Assembly (NCBI GenBank): GCA_947498775.1
Contig: CANMLL010000025.1
Coordinates: forward strand, 1-55,383
DNA length: 55,383 nucleotides
Direction of reading: 5' to 3'
DNA from: an uncultured Aquimarina sp.
GTDB lineage: Bacteria; Bacteroidota; Bacteroidia; Flavobacteriales; Flavobacteriaceae
This document shows, one piece after another, positions 53,750 through 55,383 of the stretch; within the stretch, counting starts at the first letter, position 1, and every line of letters begins with the position of its first letter. Below the pieces are notes generated by a model that was not told the DNA's origin, searched no databases, and worked only from the letters and a program-made list of their open reading frames with translations. The position numbers were made by a program, and so were the translations under genes.

Positions 53750-55228
53750 ATGAGCAAGAACTTGACAAAGCGAAGTGAAGATTATTCAAAATGGTATAAC
53801 GAGTTAGTCGTTAAGGCTGATTTGGCCGAGAATTCGGCGGTTAGAGGATGTATGGTAATTAAGCCGTATGGATATGCTATTTGGGAAAAAATGCAGGCAG
53901 AGTTGGATAGAAAATTTAAAGAAACTGGTCATCAGAATGCGTATTTTCCATTATTTGTGCCTAAAAGCCTTTTTGAGGCTGAAGAAAAAAATGCAGAGGG
54001 ATTTGCAAAAGAATGCGCAGTGGTTACTCATTATAGATTAAAAACTGATCCTGATGATTCGTCAAAATTAATAGTTGACCCAAATGCTAAATTAGAAGAA
54101 GAACTTATAGTTCGCCCTACTTCAGAAGCAATTATCTGGAATACGTACAAAGGTTGGATACAATCTTACAGGGATTTACCAATTTTGGTAAACCAATGGG
54201 CCAATGTGGTGCGATGGGAGATGAGAACTCGTCTTTTTCTTCGTACAGCAGAGTTTTTATGGCAGGAAGGTCACACAGCTCATGAAACCCAAGCAGAAGC
54301 AATAGCCGAAACCGAACAAATGAACAATATATATGCTGATTTTGTTGAGAATTTTATGGCAATTCCGGTTATAAAGGGAAGAAAAACAGAAAGTGAACGA
54401 TTTGCAGGTGCTGAAGATACGTATTGTATTGAGGCATTAATGCAGGATGGTAAAGCCTTACAAGCAGGAACATCACATTTCTTAGGGCAAAATTTCGCAA
54501 AGGCTTTTGATGTTAAATTTACTTCTAAAGAAGGGAAGCAGGATTATGTGTGGGCAACCTCATGGGGAGTTTCTACTAGGCTTATGGGCGCTTTAGTTAT
54601 GACGCATAGCGATGATAATGGATTAGTGCTGCCCCCAAATTTGGCACCTATACAAGTGGTAATAGTGCCTATATACAAAGGAGAAGATCAATTACATCAA
54701 ATATCCGAAGTAGCTAACGAATTGGTTGCAGATTTAAGAACAAAAGGGATTTCTGTAAAGTTTGATAATCGTGACACTTATAGACCTGGGGCTAAGTTTG
54801 CACAATACGAGTTGCAAGGAGTTCCTTTGCGAATTGCTATTGGCCCAAAAGATTTACAAAAGGGCACTGTAGAATTGGCGCGGCGTGATACATTAACAAA
54901 GCAATTTGTTGCAAAAAATGAAGTGATCGAAACTGTTGAATCACTGCTGAAAGAAATTCAAAAAAGCTTACATCAAAAGGCAACGCAATATAGAGATGAG
55001 CATATCACCAAAGTGGATACTTTTGAGGATTTCAAAGAAGTGCTGGAGAGTAAAGGAGGTTTTATCTCTGCGCATTGGGACGGAACAGAGGAAACAGAGC
55101 AGAAAATAAAAGAGCTTACCAAAGCAACAATACGATGTATTCCTTTTGAAGAAAAAGAAGAGGATGGAAGCTGTATTTATAGTGGTAAGCCATCAAAAAT
55201 TCGAGTATTATTTGCTAAGGCATACTAA
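53750..55228 (+). CDS. proS: Prolyl-tRNA synthetase (archaeal/eukaryotic type)
   Basis: 492 residues. Class II synthetase that charges tRNA-Pro. The lack of an editing insertion and the length fit the type 3 form used by Bacteroidetes. Seen: motif 2 region RWEMRTRLFLRTAEFLWQEG followed by HTAHETQAEA, the RPTSEA segment, GTSHFLGQNFAKAFDV, motif 3 near SWGVSTRLMGALVMTHSDDN, the anticodon-binding domain (about 295-390), and a C-terminal zinc-type domain. Good promoter upstream. Confidence 0.97.
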   Translation: MSKNLTKRSEDYSKWYNELVVKADLAENSAVRGCMVIKPYGYAIWEKMQAELDRKFKETGHQNAYFPLFVPKSLFEAEEKNAEGFAKECAVVTHYRLKTDPDDSSKLIVDPNAKLEEELIVRPTSEAIIWNTYKGWIQSYRDLPILVNQWANVVRWEMRTRLFLRTAEFLWQEGHTAHETQAEAIAETEQMNNIYADFVENFMAIPVIKGRKTESERFAGAEDTYCIEALMQDGKALQAGTSHFLGQNFAKAFDVKFTSKEGKQDYVWATSWGVSTRLMGALVMTHSDDNGLVLPPNLAPIQVVIVPIYKGEDQLHQISEVANELVADLRTKGISVKFDNRDTYRPGAKFAQYELQGVPLRIAIGPKDLQKGTVELARRDTLTKQFVAKNEVIETVESLLKEIQKSLHQKATQYRDEHITKVDTFEDFKEVLESKGGFISAHWDGTEETEQKIKELTKATIRCIPFEEKEEDGSCIYSGKPSKIRVLFAKAY

Positions 55229-55253
55229 GTTTTGTAAAAAAATAAAATAAGAC

Positions 55254-55283
55254 TTGTGCCATTAAAAAATAGTTGTATTTTTG
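55254..55283 (+). promoter_or_regulatory. tRNA-Glu promoter
   Basis: TTG (55254-55256), 19-bp gap, TATTTTTG (55276-55283): a full match to the Bacteroidetes consensus, 25 bp before the tRNA. Confidence 0.75.
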
Positions 55284-55308
55284 CATCCGCAATTAGACAA
55301 ACAACTAT

Positions 55309-55380
55309 GGCCCGTTCGTCTATCGGCTAGGACGCCAGGTTTTCATCCTGGTAAGAGGGGTTCGATTCCCCTACGGGCTA
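55309..55380 (+). tRNA. tRNA-Glu (anticodon TTC)
   Basis: Acceptor GGCCCGT pairs with ACGGGCT (one G-U), anticodon stem CCAGG/CCTGG with loop TTTTCAT (anticodon TTC), T arm AGGGG/CCCCT, discriminator A. CCA is not encoded (CAA follows) and the window ends 3 bases later. Confidence 0.95.
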
Positions 55381-55383
55381 CAA

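Overview
The window looks like a chromosomal piece of a marine, low-GC member of the Flavobacteriaceae (Bacteroidetes). The support is: -7 promoter boxes of the TAnnTTTG type in front of several genes; a hybrid two-component regulator with an AraC output domain; two glutamine synthetases of types II and III; a type 9 secretion (CHU_C) sorting domain; a Bacteroidetes-style curli operon; and many SxC-type lipoprotein signals. Genus is not decided here (an Aquimarina-like genome would fit, but this is inference).

Layout. 1-5.2 kb: the tail of an unknown gene, a hybrid sensor/AraC regulator, a collagen-like lipoprotein, a vWA protein and a divergent PTH2-like protein. 5.5-12.7 kb: one long + strand cluster: LemA, a DUF3137 membrane protein, an outer-membrane-type protein, a HAD hydrolase, a small TPR-like protein, an HSP90 (HtpG) paralogue and two tandem paralogues of an unknown alpha-helical protein, followed by the wreck of a third copy. 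13.0-17.3 kb: a compositionally different, decayed stretch: a lipoprotein fusing two NTF2/SnoaL-like domains to an alpha/beta hydrolase, an AraC regulator with a single-base frameshift, a SnoaL C-terminal remnant and a LacI regulator lacking its DNA-binding half. 18.0-21.8 kb: small stress-type genes (cold shock protein, AraC-type protein, 38-residue basic peptide, cupin, GT14-like glycosyltransferase, CsbD-like protein). 21.9-25.0 kb: a minus-strand operon with a small protein, a DUF1611 ATPase-like protein and an unusual racemase-VanX fusion, which suggests D-amino-acid or D-peptide metabolism. 25.0-26.3 kb: a gene-poor stretch with nested palindromic repeats and tRNA-Arg, then apt.

26.9-30.1 kb holds a BlaI/M56 (BlaR-like) sensor pair plus a related secreted protein, preceded by three evenly spaced 16-bp dyads. 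30.2-34.7 kb: a Ca2+/Na+ exchanger and divergent GSII and GSIII genes. 35-41.4 kb: curli locus (large curlin-repeat protein, small curlin-like protein, CsgH/E-type protein, CsgF, CsgG with a barrel extension, beta-propeller lipoprotein). 41.5-49.2 kb: housekeeping genes purM, prfA, and the folE-cysS-yidD-lgt operon. 49.4-55.4 kb: a T9SS cargo protein, a FadL-type porin, a low-complexity WG/SR-rich lipoprotein, proS and tRNA-Glu.

The strongest candidates for undescribed biology are the HSP90-paralogue/TPR cluster (5.5-12.7 kb), the racemase-dipeptidase fusion with DUF1611 (21.9-24.8 kb), and the modular curlin with HEED-containing super-repeats plus fused CsgH/E and CsgG partners. All functional statements come from reading motifs by eye; no database search was run.
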